Source: Halichoerus grypus (Eukaryota > Chordata > Mammalia > Carnivora > Phocidae). From it: 64,000 nt of DNA. Shown here one piece after another: positions 44,111 to 55,694 of this stretch. Location of the stretch: positions 149,595,793 through 149,659,792 of the forward strand of contig NC_135717.1 of the NCBI RefSeq assembly GCF_964656455.1, given 5' to 3'. The notes under the pieces were generated by a model. It was not told the origin of the DNA and searched no databases. It saw only the letters and a program-made list of their open reading frames with translations. The translations under genes were made by a program, and so were the position numbers. Numbering within the stretch: the first letter of the stretch is position 1; each line of letters begins with the position of its first letter.

Positions 44111-44555
44111 TGCATTGGCTACTATTAGCTCCCCTAAGTATTACACAAAGGAGATTAGATAAGGCAAGAACTGGCTGATTTTCAAGCAGAGATGGAAGGA
44201 AATAGAGAAAACCAGAGGGACTCCCTCAGGCAGCTGCAGTCAGTTGGTGGGTTGGCTGGTGGTTGCCTCAGCTGTGAAGGCTGAGTTGACTAGATATCTC
44301 TATCCTTGCCTTTCATTCTCAAGAAGACTACTAGGTTGGGGCTTTTCAGAGCATGGTGGTCTTAGGGTTCCAAGAGGGTGAGAGGAAGTGACAGGGATTC
44401 TTGACACCTTGTTTGAAAGTAGTGCTACATTGTTTCTCCTGCATTTTATTGGCCAAAGCAAATCAGATAGCAAGTCAGACCAGATTCAGGGGAAAAGAAA
44501 TAGACCCCCTTTCTGCTGAGAGGAGCTTCAAAGAATCTGTGATTATTTTTTAATC
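44111..44555. other. unassigned sequence
   Basis: No gene is seen. The 165-codon antisense frame beginning at 44943 runs through this block and the repeat to its right and has no recognisable domain. Confidence 0.5.
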
Positions 44556-44559
44556 TTCT

Positions 44560-44635
44560 ACAAACTCCTAAAAAAGTGCCTGGAATATAGTAAGTGCTCA
44601 ATAAATAGTTGTTGAATGCATACATGAATGGAGAG
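44560..44635 (+). mobile_element. L2/MIR 3' tail fragment
   Basis: 'aaagtgcctggaatatagta' then 'agtgctcaataaatagttgt' and 'tgaatgcatacatgaatg' match the common 3' end of L2-type repeats ('tgcctggcacatagtaggtgctcaataaatatttgttgaatga'). Confidence 0.85.
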
Positions 44636-44639
44636 AAAG

Positions 44640-46390
44640 TTGTATGGAGCTCTGAAAAAAAAGGATAAAATATTGGCACAGCTGTGATTGAGAGTGGGGA
44701 AGGGAACCAATCATGGGTAAGTAAAAGAATTGCTGAGCAGCACTGACAGTCCAGCTGAGCTTGAAAATTATAAATTTGTTTTAGAGCCAATTTTCTCCAA
44801 CTGCATTTGGTAGCTTGGGAGCAAGCCCACAGAAACAGATGGTTGGGTTGATCCAGGTTAGGGATTGGCACTCTGCAAACTAGCAGTAGTGAGAGATCAA
44901 GGCTACCCAACTTGGTTCTGTGCCTCCACAGCTCTCTGCTCACTCAGGGACTGGTCACTAGCAGTCCATAGAATTCTTTGCACCTTAAATGTCCTTACTT
45001 AGTTGGTCCATTATCTGACGCCAACCCTCCACGATGGATTCCAAAGTAATTCAATTGAAGCTGTGACTTATGTGATTCAGACCCAGAGTAAAGCACAGAT
45101 ACACATATACACACACCCAAAATGAAGAATTCCATTTATTTCCTTGGAAGGTCTAAATGGGATCCAATTTTTTAATTCTTTTTTTCTTTCCTTGGCAATT
45201 CTCATATACTTCTGGAGCCTCATATTTCCAACTTCCACCCCTCCGTCAGTCCAGCCCTGAGGGGGAGCTGTCCTGTTCATACTCATATTACTTTCCTCCA
45301 GCTCTTGATGGAGTCGATGAATTCCTTTCCTTCTCTTGGCCGACTAGGCCTTCCCTTTCATTCTGCACACACAAGTCCAGGAACAGATCTCCTCGCAGAG
45401 TCAGACTTGTTTCCAAAGGTGGAGATGAAGGTGAGAAGAAGGAATGTGAGGGGAATTTGAGCAGATAACCACGGGCAGCTAAGAGTGCTAACAACTGTAA
45501 CAACGTCCATATTATTTTTTTTCTAGGTTTTTACCTGCCAGACTAATTTTACCTTGCTTCATTATACTTGATATTTTGGACCCATTCTTACTTCCCTGCT
45601 TTTCCTTGTTCAAGATGAGTCACCGATTTCCCTTTAGTTACGTGGCTCACAGTCCGTATCTCTTTTGCCCAGGGCTCCTAGCCTAAGTCAAACCCCTGCC
45701 TCCATCCGTCCTCCCCAATTCCTAATCAGCAGCCCCATAGAGGGGGAAAACAAGTAAACTGGCGAATCAAGAGTCTGGTGCTTGGATACAACACACTGAA
45801 TCAGAGAAGGTCAGGGAATTAGAAGCTTAAATGATTTCTCAGTGTGATAGCAGAGTTGCCTAAGATGATGGTTGTAGACTATAGGAAGAGAAAAACTGTA
45901 AACCAAGTTCCAGTATCCTCAAAGAATGCAGTGAGGTACGCTGGATATTGGTAGATGGCAGATGGCACGGATAAGAGAGCAATCTCAATAGATGAAGGGT
46001 TTCAAGGAAGCAACAAAGGTGATGGAACAAGGCATGGTGACAGCTAAGGGAAAGGAGAATGTGCATTTAGCTTCCTTGATATGAGATGCCAAGAGGATAC
46101 ACAGGAGAAGCGCCCCCCATGGAAGGATCAGAGGAAGTGATAGAAGATGTAAAAAAGTTAAGTTGAAGGCGAGCCAATATTTTGGATAAAAGATTTTCCC
46201 CTTAATTTTTAAGTTGCTATGGCTCATAGCCCACTACAGCACTCCTCAGCTATTTCTGAGGAGAGTCCAGGAAATCTTGGAGCCGGTACTTCTAGTCTGT
46301 AGATTTTGGGATAACAGTAAGTGGATATAGTATGCTTAGTCTAAGAAAGTTACCATGTCAGGCATTTTGTGACTCCACATGGAATCTTAC
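44640..46390. other. unassigned sequence
   Basis: Several overlapping frames (103 codons at 45157-45468, 80 codons antisense at 45985-46227) carry no domain that I recognise. 45860-46170 has the style of an old medium-reiterated repeat but was not placed. Confidence 0.4.
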
Positions 46391-46394
46391 AGTA

Positions 46395-46690
46395 TATAAT
46401 CCCTTAGTTCATTCTTTTATCAAAGAATTATTGACCAGGAACAGAACTGGATGCTGGGTATATATGGAGGAATAAAATGGGATCCCTGCCATTAAGCAAT
46501 TTGTGGATCTCATTATGGTAAAAGGCAAACAGGTAATTAAAAATAAGTTGTAAGTCATATGATAGAGGTAAGCATAGGGTACTATGGGAACACAGAGGGG
46601 GGCCGTCTAACCAGAGTTGGGAGCATGAGAGGGGGTCAAAGAGGACTGCAAAAGACTGCAAAGGAAGGAGACATTCAAGTTTGAAGGGTG
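46395..46690 (+). mobile_element. ancient interspersed repeat, fourth copy
   Basis: 'gttcattcttttatcaaaga' and 'gatccctgccattaagcaat' are followed by 'aacaggtaattaaaaataag', 'gggtactatgggaacacaga' and 'aggagacattcaagtttgaa', in the family order. The rest of the element is missing. Confidence 0.5.
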
Positions 46691-47980
46691 TGTGTGCAGG
46701 GGGAGGATGGAGGTCAAGGACAAGAGGGAACACATTAGTCAAATTAACTGTACTTCAACTCTACTTCATCCTGAGTAGTCATAGCCTAAATATTTGAATC
46801 AAGTCTAACTGAATCTTCGGTGTGACAAGATTTTCCATTCTTGACTTTCGTAAGGGAGGTGGAGCCAAGCCCAAGCTCACATTTTGGCACCTAATTCTGT
46901 GTAAACTGTACCGCTCCCTGAGACGACCCTCTCCAAGGCCGGGACACTTGTGCTAAGGAGTTGATTTGATCACAGCACAGCTTGAAGGAAACCAGTATCA
47001 ACATACCTCTCTTTGGGCAGGCACAAATAGCTTTTTCATTTTCTTTATTTGAAAGAATCTTGTGTCTTAAATCTCAAGATCAGCCAGATTGAGAATTGCC
47101 TGATTAATGTGTGAATTATTAAAAAGTCTGACAAACACAAACACAGAAACACCTCTCTATTTTAGTACTAACCACACATAGGCAGCAAATAATAGCGGCA
47201 TTGTTTAATAGCCATTTTGAGGCAAAATGCAGAGCACCAGCGGAAGCTTGGCTGGTTATGATGCTCTGGTCAATCTGGATTGCTAAGAAGGTAATTTACA
47301 TGGCTTCCACATGTATTACTGAAACTGCAGGACTGTTCTCCTATTTAAACTTCCAGAATGCATTGTGTTGCTTGCAGTGGGCGCTGTGCTTGTGTTAGGT
47401 TATTTATGGCTCCTGAAAATAGAGAACAGGAGATAGCAAACCTTTTATCTGATGTTCACTATAATTTGGACAATTGCACAGTAGTTTCAGTTCTTGGTCT
47501 ATACCATTTGGTGGGACACTAAAGTTGCATTTGTGACATCACAACTACCTAAAAAGAATGGAGAGGGAAAATGGGTAAGAATTTGATAAGGAGATAGTTT
47601 TTTAGTTGTTAGGATTTTCCTATTTAAAGGTAAAGATACAACGTTCAACGTTAGAAAGAAAGCATTTTATCTTCCACAGGCTTGGTTAGGTGGAGAGGAG
47701 AGAATTCTAGTTGAAACTCACAGGCAGAGAGGCAAGGAATTTTAATGAAAAGACTAGGTACTTTAATCTTAAGCAGATATGAGTCAAGACAGTTCTGCCC
47801 ACTAGAAACTGTTGCAGTAATCATTTCCTCTGGGACTTAAAAAAAATAACTATTGACATTAATTGCTCTTTGAGTATCTACAAAAGAGTGCCAGCTTCTT
47901 AGAAGAGCTATAATATTGTTAAGCAAGAAAGAAGCTATAATATATCTTACAGGTTTCACTAAAATCTGTAGTAATTATTC
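46691..47980. other. unassigned sequence with a low-repeat core
   Basis: No gene or named repeat is seen. 47000-47470 shows TAAT-type words ('gcctgattaatgtgtgaatt', 'tgtttaatagcc') and is discussed as a weak regulatory candidate. Confidence 0.4.
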
Positions 47981-47984
47981 CATC

Positions 47985-48480
47985 AGCCAATCAATTTTTA
48001 GTGAGCACCTACTGTGTGCTTTCTTTTTAAGAGAAGAGGATAGAGCTATGAATAAGAAGGATAAAGTATTTATTCTCATGGAAATCTGAGTTCAGCAGAA
48101 AGAGAAAGAGCACTCCAATAATGAATTAATTATGATTATGAATATGTACCACAAAGGAAAAGTACTGAGCGGTAGGGGAATGTGCAATAGGATAAAGGAA
48201 TATTAGGGGGAGTGGGAAGGGTGTGAAGTTAAAGCATCCAAGTAAAGATGTTTGCACACGTAAAGGGCCTGGGGTAGGAAGGTATTTAGCTCTTCAAAAG
48301 ATTGAATGAAGCCTTGTCTGGCTGGAGAATGGAAAACATGGAGGAGAGTGGCACAAGTTAAGTTTGGAGACAGAGGGAGGGGCTAAATTGTGCTGGGCAT
48401 CATGGACTTGACAGAAAGAGAAGGGGAGTCTTTGAAAGGCCTTAAGTAGGGGAACAATGCAATACACAATACAGCTTAAT
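47985..48480 (+). mobile_element. ancient interspersed repeat, fifth copy
   Basis: 'gtgagcacctactgtgtgct', 'aagtatttattctcatggaa', 'aaagggcctggggtaggaag', 'ggctggagaatggaaaacat' and 'gaaaggccttaagtagggg' follow the same family order as at 12600-15000. Confidence 0.5.
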
Positions 48481-48612
48481 GGAATTTTAATAAAGCACAC
48501 TATTGTTGATTATGGAAGTAATTTTCTTTTAGTTTTTTTCCCTACTGAAAACATACTTTTTCAATTTAATTTTTATTCTAATTTGTTTTGCAGATAGTAA
48601 AAAAGATAATTT

Positions 48613-48810
48613 TTTTTTTTTTAAGATTTTATTTATTTATTTGACAGAGAGAGACACAGCGAGAGAGGGAACACAAGCAGGGGGAGTGGGAGAGGGAGAA
48701 GCAGGCCTCCTGCGGAGCAGGGAGCCCGATGTGGGGCTCGATCCCAGGACCCTGAGATCATGACCTGAGCTGAAGGCAGACGCTTAACGACTGAGCCACC
48801 CAGGCGCCCC
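48613..48810 (-). mobile_element. SINEC, young antisense copy
   Basis: Near-consensus: T-rich tail, 'aagattttatttatttattt', 'gacagagagagacacagcga', 'gagagggaacacaagcaggg', 'gagaagcaggcctcctgcgg', 'ggggctcgatcccaggaccc' and 'gagccacccaggcgcccc'. The A-box side reads GTCGTTAAGCG in sense, one base shorter than other copies. A perfect 16-bp duplication GTAAAAAAGATAATTT is at 48597-48612 and 48811-48826. The combination of variants resembles pinniped/arctoid subfamilies. Confidence 0.97.
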
Positions 48811-48829
48811 GTAAAAAAGATAATTTGTA

Positions 48830-49840
48830 TGTAATAGAAAGACCACATTCTTCTTAGCTAGAAGTCACTGTGATGGCTATGAATTTATAAATAGCAAATC
48901 TTCTGCTGGATTTGGTTATCTGTCATGTTGGGATTTAGAAGTGGCAGATCCCTTATCAGTGACCAAATACCAAATATCAGAAATAGAGCCAGAGCAATTT
49001 TTAATTAAGAAAGTGGTATGTAGCTGTGATGAAACTGAAGTGAATTATCAAAGCATGCCTGCAAATGCCTACAACCCCTCCCCCCAAAAATATGTATCAC
49101 AAATTTTTCAGTTCTAAAGTAAAATTTCTAAAGGATGATGGTGCTACATGAATGCCTTACTCAGTTCAATACAGGTGAGGACTCAATGCTATTGAATAGA
49201 GAGGTCCTAAAGAAAGGGGCTTCTTATTTAATTACACACTGGCAGCCCAACTCTAATATATATAAAAGGCTCTCCAAGATTTTTTGTCCCAGCTGGTAGT
49301 AACCCCAAGTCCAGATTTTCTAGGACAGTTTTGTTATAAATGATCTTTTGCATGCTAGGTTTACTGATGCATTTTAGACAACCACATGACTCACTCTTGT
49401 TTTAATTTCCTCTCTTCGTTTTCCACCTCATCCTGAACCCCTGAACTCAAGTCCCTATAATCCCAATTCACAAATTAAGTGTCTAATACAATTTGTGTCT
49501 GTTTTTTTCTGTCTTTGAAAATGACTCTTGCCTTAGTCTCTTAGTCCTTCTAAGCTTAGCTATACAAATTCATGAATGGCTAAGATGGGTTTAAGGGATC
49601 AAAAATATCAAAAAGATGAAGACCAGCTCATTGGTGGATAGCATTTCATTCCTGGTTTTCTTATTACTCCTGGTTAAATGTCAATTATGCCATGAACCCT
49701 AATTTGGGATTGCAAAAGAAGGGGGAAAAGCTATTAATCTATGTTTCATTTTGTGATGGTCCAGGGAAGAAATGTCATTCATGAGGAGCAATAGGCCGGA
49801 CAATTCCTAAAGCATTAAAAAGGAAATGATGATGATAGTG
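48830..49840. other. unassigned sequence
   Basis: No gene or named repeat is visible. A C-rich stretch ('acccctcccccca') lies near 49074. Confidence 0.45.
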
Positions 49841-49844
49841 ATCA

Positions 49845-50085
49845 AATAGGTACCATTTTAGAAAACTTATTTTGTACCACCCCTGTGCTCAGTGCTTTAC
49901 AGACATCTCATTTGATCTTCTCAACAACTGTGTAAGGTTGTGTTAGTATTTATTCTTACACTGGAGATGAAGAAACTGAGGCTTAGAGTGGTTAAAACAA
50001 CTTTTCTGAAGTGATTGCATTGTAAGTGAAGAATCAGAATTCCATTCCTGTCTAGTCTGACTCCAGAGTCTATACTGTGAACAGC
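49845..50085 (+). mobile_element. MIR, near full-length sense
   Basis: 'accacccctgtgctcagtgc', 'tttacagacatctcatttga', 'tcttctcaacaactgtgtaa', 'atgaagaaactgaggcttag' and 'tctgactccagagtctatac' give the full MIR order, including the right end. Confidence 0.92.
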
Positions 50086-50089
50086 TACC

Positions 50090-51300
50090 TATCAAGAGGA
50101 TTAACAGGTGAGCTGATCTATGGCCAAGAAATGTCCTTGGAGGTTCCATCAGTGTCTGTACTCTGTGGGGCATCTTACCCATTCTACCCTACCCTATTGC
50201 ATCATTCTCTGTCCTCTGTTACTGAAGCTGAGCTTTCTTTCTATGGTTTGAAAAAACACAGTGGTTTACAATAGTTTCCTTGGCAGGGCCTGTGGCTTTA
50301 GAGCTGTAGTGAACACAGTATGCAAATAAAACATGGAACCTCCTACTGAGACACAAGTCCAAGCACTGCTGCTGCAGAGATCCAACAAAGTGAAATAAAT
50401 CCCGGCTCTGGCAAGAAATAGCCTGGACATGTAGGGAAGCAGCTTGTCAACAAAGCTCTTGGGCGGACATAGATGGGGAAGCTCTGTGCCAGCACCCATC
50501 CCTCTCAATGGCAGTCATCAGTCACCCCTTTGGTAGCGTATAAAGAAAGGATTTGCATGCATCAGAGGTCACTGCCAGGAACTGGTATTCTATTCAACAT
50601 GAACAACATAGATCCTAAGTGTTGTTTCTATAAGGAACAGGAACTTTACTACAGTTCTGGTGTCAGGATTTATTGTTAAGTAAACTGATGTCTGTGAAGT
50701 GCCTCTCAGTGCTTGAACAAGTCAGGATCTCTATCCCACCAAACAAGGACGGTAAAAGGTAATTTCTTAAGACCAAAAGCTCCTGATTCCAAAATAAGAC
50801 TACACCTGTGAATGCATGCAGTAGAATATGAGATAACCAAAATACCAGTTCCTTTCTCTTCTCAATAGCTCAGGAAGTACATAAGCAGTGATTCCAGGAT
50901 TTGGAGAGAACTTCTGGCTGAACTTTTTGTTTAGTTGGCTTCTACCCTTCCCCCTACTACCAGAAAATTTAAACGTAACAACCTGCTTTTGCCTGAATGA
51001 CCCAGGTAACAACCTACTTTAGCTTGAACTGCTTAGATATTTCAGCTAAAAATGGCTTATTTCCATGAGTCACCTGGATAATTGCTTTACTCTGCTGGCC
51101 CACTTAGCGGGGTGGGCCAGGAGGTGTTAAGTGCAGGTGTCAGTGAGGACCTCATTGTTTTCAACTCTACAGAGAGCACTGTGGCAGTTCTTTAGTGCCT
51201 GGAGAAGTACATCTTAGATTCACTTTCAGCCCCTGAAATTCCTTTTAGGTGGTTCATCGATGTCATATGACAAAAAAGCCCCCTTCTATCTTTGTAGAAC
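50090..51300. other. unassigned sequence with a degenerate tandem pair
   Basis: A 25-bp unit starting GTAACAACCTGCTTTTGCCT (50975) recurs in diverged form at 51006, a period of 31 bp. No gene or named repeat is seen; the 80-codon antisense frame at 50266-50508 is unrecognised. Confidence 0.45.
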
Positions 51301-51306
51301 ACTTTT

Positions 51307-51307
<1 letters not shown>

Positions 51308-51337
<30 letters not shown>
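51308..51337 (+). repeat. (TG)n microsatellite
   Basis: About 14 TG units with one early TA substitution; the last 26 bases are uninterrupted. Confidence 0.96.
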
Positions 51338-51339
51338 AG

Positions 51340-53905
51340 CTCTGTGGTTTTGAAGAGGCAATAAATCAGCAAGTACTTCTTAAATATTTCCTGGCCCAGC
51401 ACTATGGAAGATAAAAAGGGAGAAAAAGACAAGATTTCTTCCTCAAGATGTGGCTGCTTAGGGGGACTGGTGCATATGAACCATTAGAAAGTGCTTACGC
51501 ATCTACTGTTGACCTGTTGGAAGTATAATCAGAACTAGAAAAGGACAAATTGGAGTTGGAGAAGGACAAAGTGGTTGGAGAAATCCTCCAGAGGGCTTAG
51601 TTTTGATTCCTGGAGGTATAGCTAGATTTGTCTTTTTCTTTTTTTCTTTTGCAAATGTATTATATTGTTTACTTTTACAAAATGCAGCCTCTTACCCCAG
51701 GCTGGTACCACTGAAGAGAGCTGTCGGTCTTATTTAGAGGGTAACTCAGAGTTCATGGTTCTACAAAGGAAAGGCAGCAGACAGCTTTGGCTATAAAAAT
51801 ACTTGAGGTATTTAGAAAAAAAAATCCACTATACAGTTTACTTTTATGACTGAGTCTTAGATGCTTGTAAGAACACAATAAATAGAAACATATACAGAAA
51901 AAGAAAAAAAAACAACAAACCCTGCTTCATGGAGAATGGTCAATGTTGAAAAACGAAATCTTACGTGATTTTTCTTGAAAATTCATTCATATATAAAAAA
52001 GGTACTTCATGCCCTAGCTTCAATTTAAAATTTCAATTGCTATAATTTGTTGTCATGAAATAACAAAGCAAAACAATGCTGTATTTTCTGTTTTTTGATC
52101 CCCTCCCCCCCCGGATTTAAAAATTAAGTGATGGGACAAAGTTTTTTTCTTTTCTTTTCTTTTTTAAATAGAGATTTGAACTTTGATGTAAGAGCCTGCT
52201 ATTTCGATGCTTACACGGTTTAAATTCTCTGGCATGGAACTTTTAGACTTGAGATAAATGTCATGAACATGATTTTGAAGGTCAGGCTGGTGAACCACCA
52301 AAAATGTCTGACAGCTCCAAACGGGAATATTTACATCTGGCTCATGGCATCGTGCTCTCTGCTGTGATGAAGTCAGGTTGAATAAGTGGAACAGTGGGAA
52401 CTGAACCTCGATAGAACTTGGCATTTGACCCCAGAGGCCTCTTTTTATCCTCTATCCTCTCCTGCCTCCCACCATGTGGGAAGAACAACCATAAAAATCT
52501 ACTGGCTTTCTGTAGAAACACTTGGCCTGGTTTCCATGTAATACCTGTTAAACATGAATCAGCCCAAAATTAACTTTGGGGACAGCAGGATATTTCTGAC
52601 CTTGCGCATTCAAGTATGAAATGCACTAGAATATATGATGAACCAGACTTCTTGGTAAATGGGTTGTTCTATTTAGTTGGATTTCTGGTTATTTAAGAGT
52701 GAATTCTATGAGTATATTTTATTTTAATCTTTGTTACTGAATAGGCATTCTGAAATGTATTAGTCAGCTTTCTTGTCATTGGAGGTATGGTTATCGAATG
52801 CCACTTGAACCTTCTTGAAGGTTTTAATCTTACAATGTCCTTGGATCATCATCCCAAACCTCAGTAATCTAAAAATACTAGCATAAATGCAGAAGGAGAA
52901 AAGAACTAGTTGTTGAAGGGTAGGATTGAAGCAAATTGGATGATAGGACATGGGCAGGAAACAGTTTAGTTTAGTTAACTGGGATTATATTTCAGGGTAA
53001 TTTTCTGATAACTGGTCACAAAGCATTCAATAATGTACCCTGTAACCATTTAAGCTAGATTTTAATAGAAAACCCTAAAGAATTTATCTTAGTTTTGCAT
53101 GAGATCGCCTCTTTAGAAAGAGTAGAATAAATTCTTTTCTGTTCCTAAAGTCATTTTGATAAAAGGAAAACATGTGCACACTAGGTGAAAAGAGTCCAGA
53201 AAATGATTATGAAATCATCTTAGTGTGGTATCTGGGGCATACATGGCAATTTCCTAAAAGTAGAAAATGCCACCATTTTTTAAAGCCACATTTTGTTGGA
53301 TGAAGGCAGAAAAGATTAAGGAATCTGAAGTCTGAGTTACCCTCTTGTCATTAACCTTTGGTTTGTAGGTTGAAAGAAGCATTAAAATAAACAAAGCTGC
53401 TGAACTGTACTCTCTTAGCAGATAGAAATGGGTAGTTTGAGGGAAAAGCAAAATAGATGCAGGGCACTCTTAAGAGATTACTTGTAAATCCAGATATATG
53501 TCAGATTATTAGAATAATTAAACTTTTAGTGAATTAGGGAGAGAAAAAAGGAAGGTTCTGTCTGTATTTCTTGAAGCATGGCATATAACTCTATGCACAG
53601 TTTGAAATGCCATTTAGCAAGGGACCCAGAAGTGTCTACCATGAATGAACATTGATAAGGAATGTAATTTTTTCCTTAAATTGAAATACCTATCTGTGTT
53701 CTCTATAACACAACCATTTCTTTGGTCTGCTAATTGTAGGAAACAGCCCTATCTCCTCTGAACAGCATGCTTTCTTTAAGAACACTGAAAAGCATTTGAA
53801 GCTACTAAGATTTAAGGCATTCTTTACCTAAGTCAAGTGCAGATTGGCAATATGGAGTTCATACAGAGATAAAAAACTAGAAGGATATAGAGAAATAGTG
53901 TGTCA
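51340..53905. other. unassigned sequence
   Basis: No gene is seen. A 21-bp tandem pair AAGGACAAA.. lies at 51541-51582. A long T/C-rich stretch at 52141-52165 precedes a splice-like AG (52170-52171). 52150-52700 carries no repeat that I can name. Confidence 0.4.
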
Positions 53906-53914
53906 GAGGGGTCA

Positions 53915-54085
53915 GAGCACTGATGTTGGAAACAGACAGACCTGAGATTAAAAATCAGGTTTGCCACTTTCTCACTGTATGACCTTGGGCCAGTTACATA
54001 GTTTTAGTGAATTACAGTTTTCTTCCCACGTAAAATGGGGTTAATGGAAATTGTTGTAATGACTAAATTATGTGTATATCATTAT
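53915..54085 (-). mobile_element. MIR, antisense
   Basis: 'gttggaaacagacagacctg', 'tttctcactgtatgaccttg', 'ggccagttacatagttttag' and 'acgtaaaatggggttaatgg' then 'ttgttgtaatgactaaatta' follow the reverse MIR consensus. Confidence 0.9.
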
Positions 54086-54176
54086 CTGTATAGTTGCAGC
54101 TCTATATATTTTAAAATAACTGGTATAGCAGAAGTGCCCAATATTTCTCTTAATTTATTTTTATATGTATTCTTCT

Positions 54177-54668
54177 CAATTGAGGTATAATTGACAAATA
54201 AAATTGCAAGATATTTAAAGTTTACAATGTGACGATTTGATATACATGTGCATTGTGGAAAGATATCCCCCACCAAGCTTCTTAACATATCCATCCTTTC
54301 ATATATTTACTTTTTTTTTGGTGAGAACATTTATGTTCCCCTGTTTTAGCAAATATCAATTATACAGTAGTGTATAGTCACCACCATGTTATACATTAGA
54401 TCCTTAGGCCTTACTCATCTTATAACTGAAAATTTGTACCCTTTTACAACCTCTCCCTATTTCTCCCACCTTCAGCCCCTGACAATCATTTTTCTACTCT
54501 GTTTCTATGAGTTTGATTTCTTTCTTTTTTTTTTTTTTTAAGATTCTACATATAAGTGATACCATGTAGTATTTGTCTTCTTGTCTGGCTTATTTCACTT
54601 AGCATAATGCCCTCCAGATTCATCCATGTTGTTGCAAATGGTAGGATTTCCTTCCTTTTTTCTCTTTG
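54177..54668 (-). mobile_element. old L1 3' end, antisense
   Basis: 'attgaggtataattgacaaa', 'catccatcct..atatttac', 'tagtgtatagtcaccaccat', 'cttataactgaaaatttgta', 'aagattctacatataagtga', 'cttatttcacttagcataat', 'gccctccagattcatccatg' and 'ttgttgcaaatggtaggatt' are the complement of the L1M ORF2 end and 3' UTR, in order. The reading frame is broken throughout. Confidence 0.93.
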
Positions 54669-55652
54669 AGATAATGGTTTTGTTTCTTCTGGATTACTTA
54701 TCTTAATTTTAAGATTATAGGTTATAACACTCTTATACAGTTGTGAGAACCAAGTTCTCAGAAGACTATGTGATCTGGCAAAGGTATATTGATAAAGTGA
54801 CATTCATTCACTCAGTTACTGATTGACCCATCAGTCCATGAATATAGCACATGCTTGCTGAGATTGCTATAGCTTCAAGGATAGATAGAAGCCAGACTTA
54901 ATCGACACCTTCTCACTCCCAGTCTAATGCATTTTTTTTACTGCATTCTCAATAATAAAAATTTTCTAAAGGCGGGGAAAAAAGAAGAAGAAATTTAGAA
55001 TTTTTAGAAGAATTTAATTAGGAATAAAAGGTGAAGAATTTTCTTTTAGAAAAACATATTCTGATAAGCAAGGAGCTAATCAGAACAGCTACTTGCTGAG
55101 AAAGCTTAATTTGGATAAAAAGCTCTGAGACTATAAGACACGAAGTAAAAAAAAAAATGTGAATATAAAAATAGCAATCAGGTTGTAGTCACAAAAGTTT
55201 AGGAAGATTAAACCTTATATATATGGTAGTCCAGAAAAGATGCTACAATTTGTGTTCAGGTCATAAATACTGATTAAATTTGCCCATGTAAGTGGTGTTC
55301 TATGAGTGGTGGTGGTGGTGATAGGGGCAAGGGACACAGTGGTAATAAGAAGTGTAGAAGGAGCAGCAAGAGCAGAGCAGATACAGATTGTGACTTGGAG
55401 GTGTTTATTATCTAGTTGGGATAATAAAACATTTACAAAAGTAAATCGAGAACATTTCCAAAGCAGCTGGTTAAGTACAAATTGATAAAGCATTAGGTGT
55501 AAAGGAGGTTGATAATCTGAGAGGTAATAAGCATTAACTCTGACCAGTCCATCTGTCCATTTTGTGCTAGGAAAATCACTGTGAGTTCTGGATTTCAATC
55601 GACCCATTTACAAATGGGTGAGAGGTGGCCATGTTGATAAAACATGGGTTTT

Positions 55653-55694
55653 AAGTTATCACTTAAAAAGTTATCACTTAAAAAGTTATCACTT
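55653..55694 (+). repeat. 15-bp tandem repeat, 2.8 copies
   Basis: AAGTTATCACTTAAA occurs at 55653-55667 and 55668-55682, with 12 bases of a third copy at 55683-55694. All copies are identical. Confidence 0.97.

Noticed and set aside
44446..44943. 165-codon antisense open frame, the longest in the window
   Set aside because: No domain or family resemblance, no splice or promoter context, and it overlaps an L2/MIR-type tail at 44560-44635. A frame of this length is expected by chance in 64 kb.
45157..45468. 103-codon plus frame starting with a hydrophobic stretch
   Set aside because: Considered as a secreted protein, but the hydrophobic start is weak, the rest is low in order, and an overlapping antisense frame of 71 codons exists. 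No homology is recognised.
52172..52187. 16-nt micro-exon between a pyrimidine tract plus AG and a GTAAGA donor
   Set aside because: Too short and no partner exon; the acceptor context (AAATAG) is weak. The 33500-33536 candidate is stronger.
55653..55694. CRISPR-like direct repeat
   Set aside because: Units are contiguous without spacers, and the sequence is vertebrate nuclear DNA.
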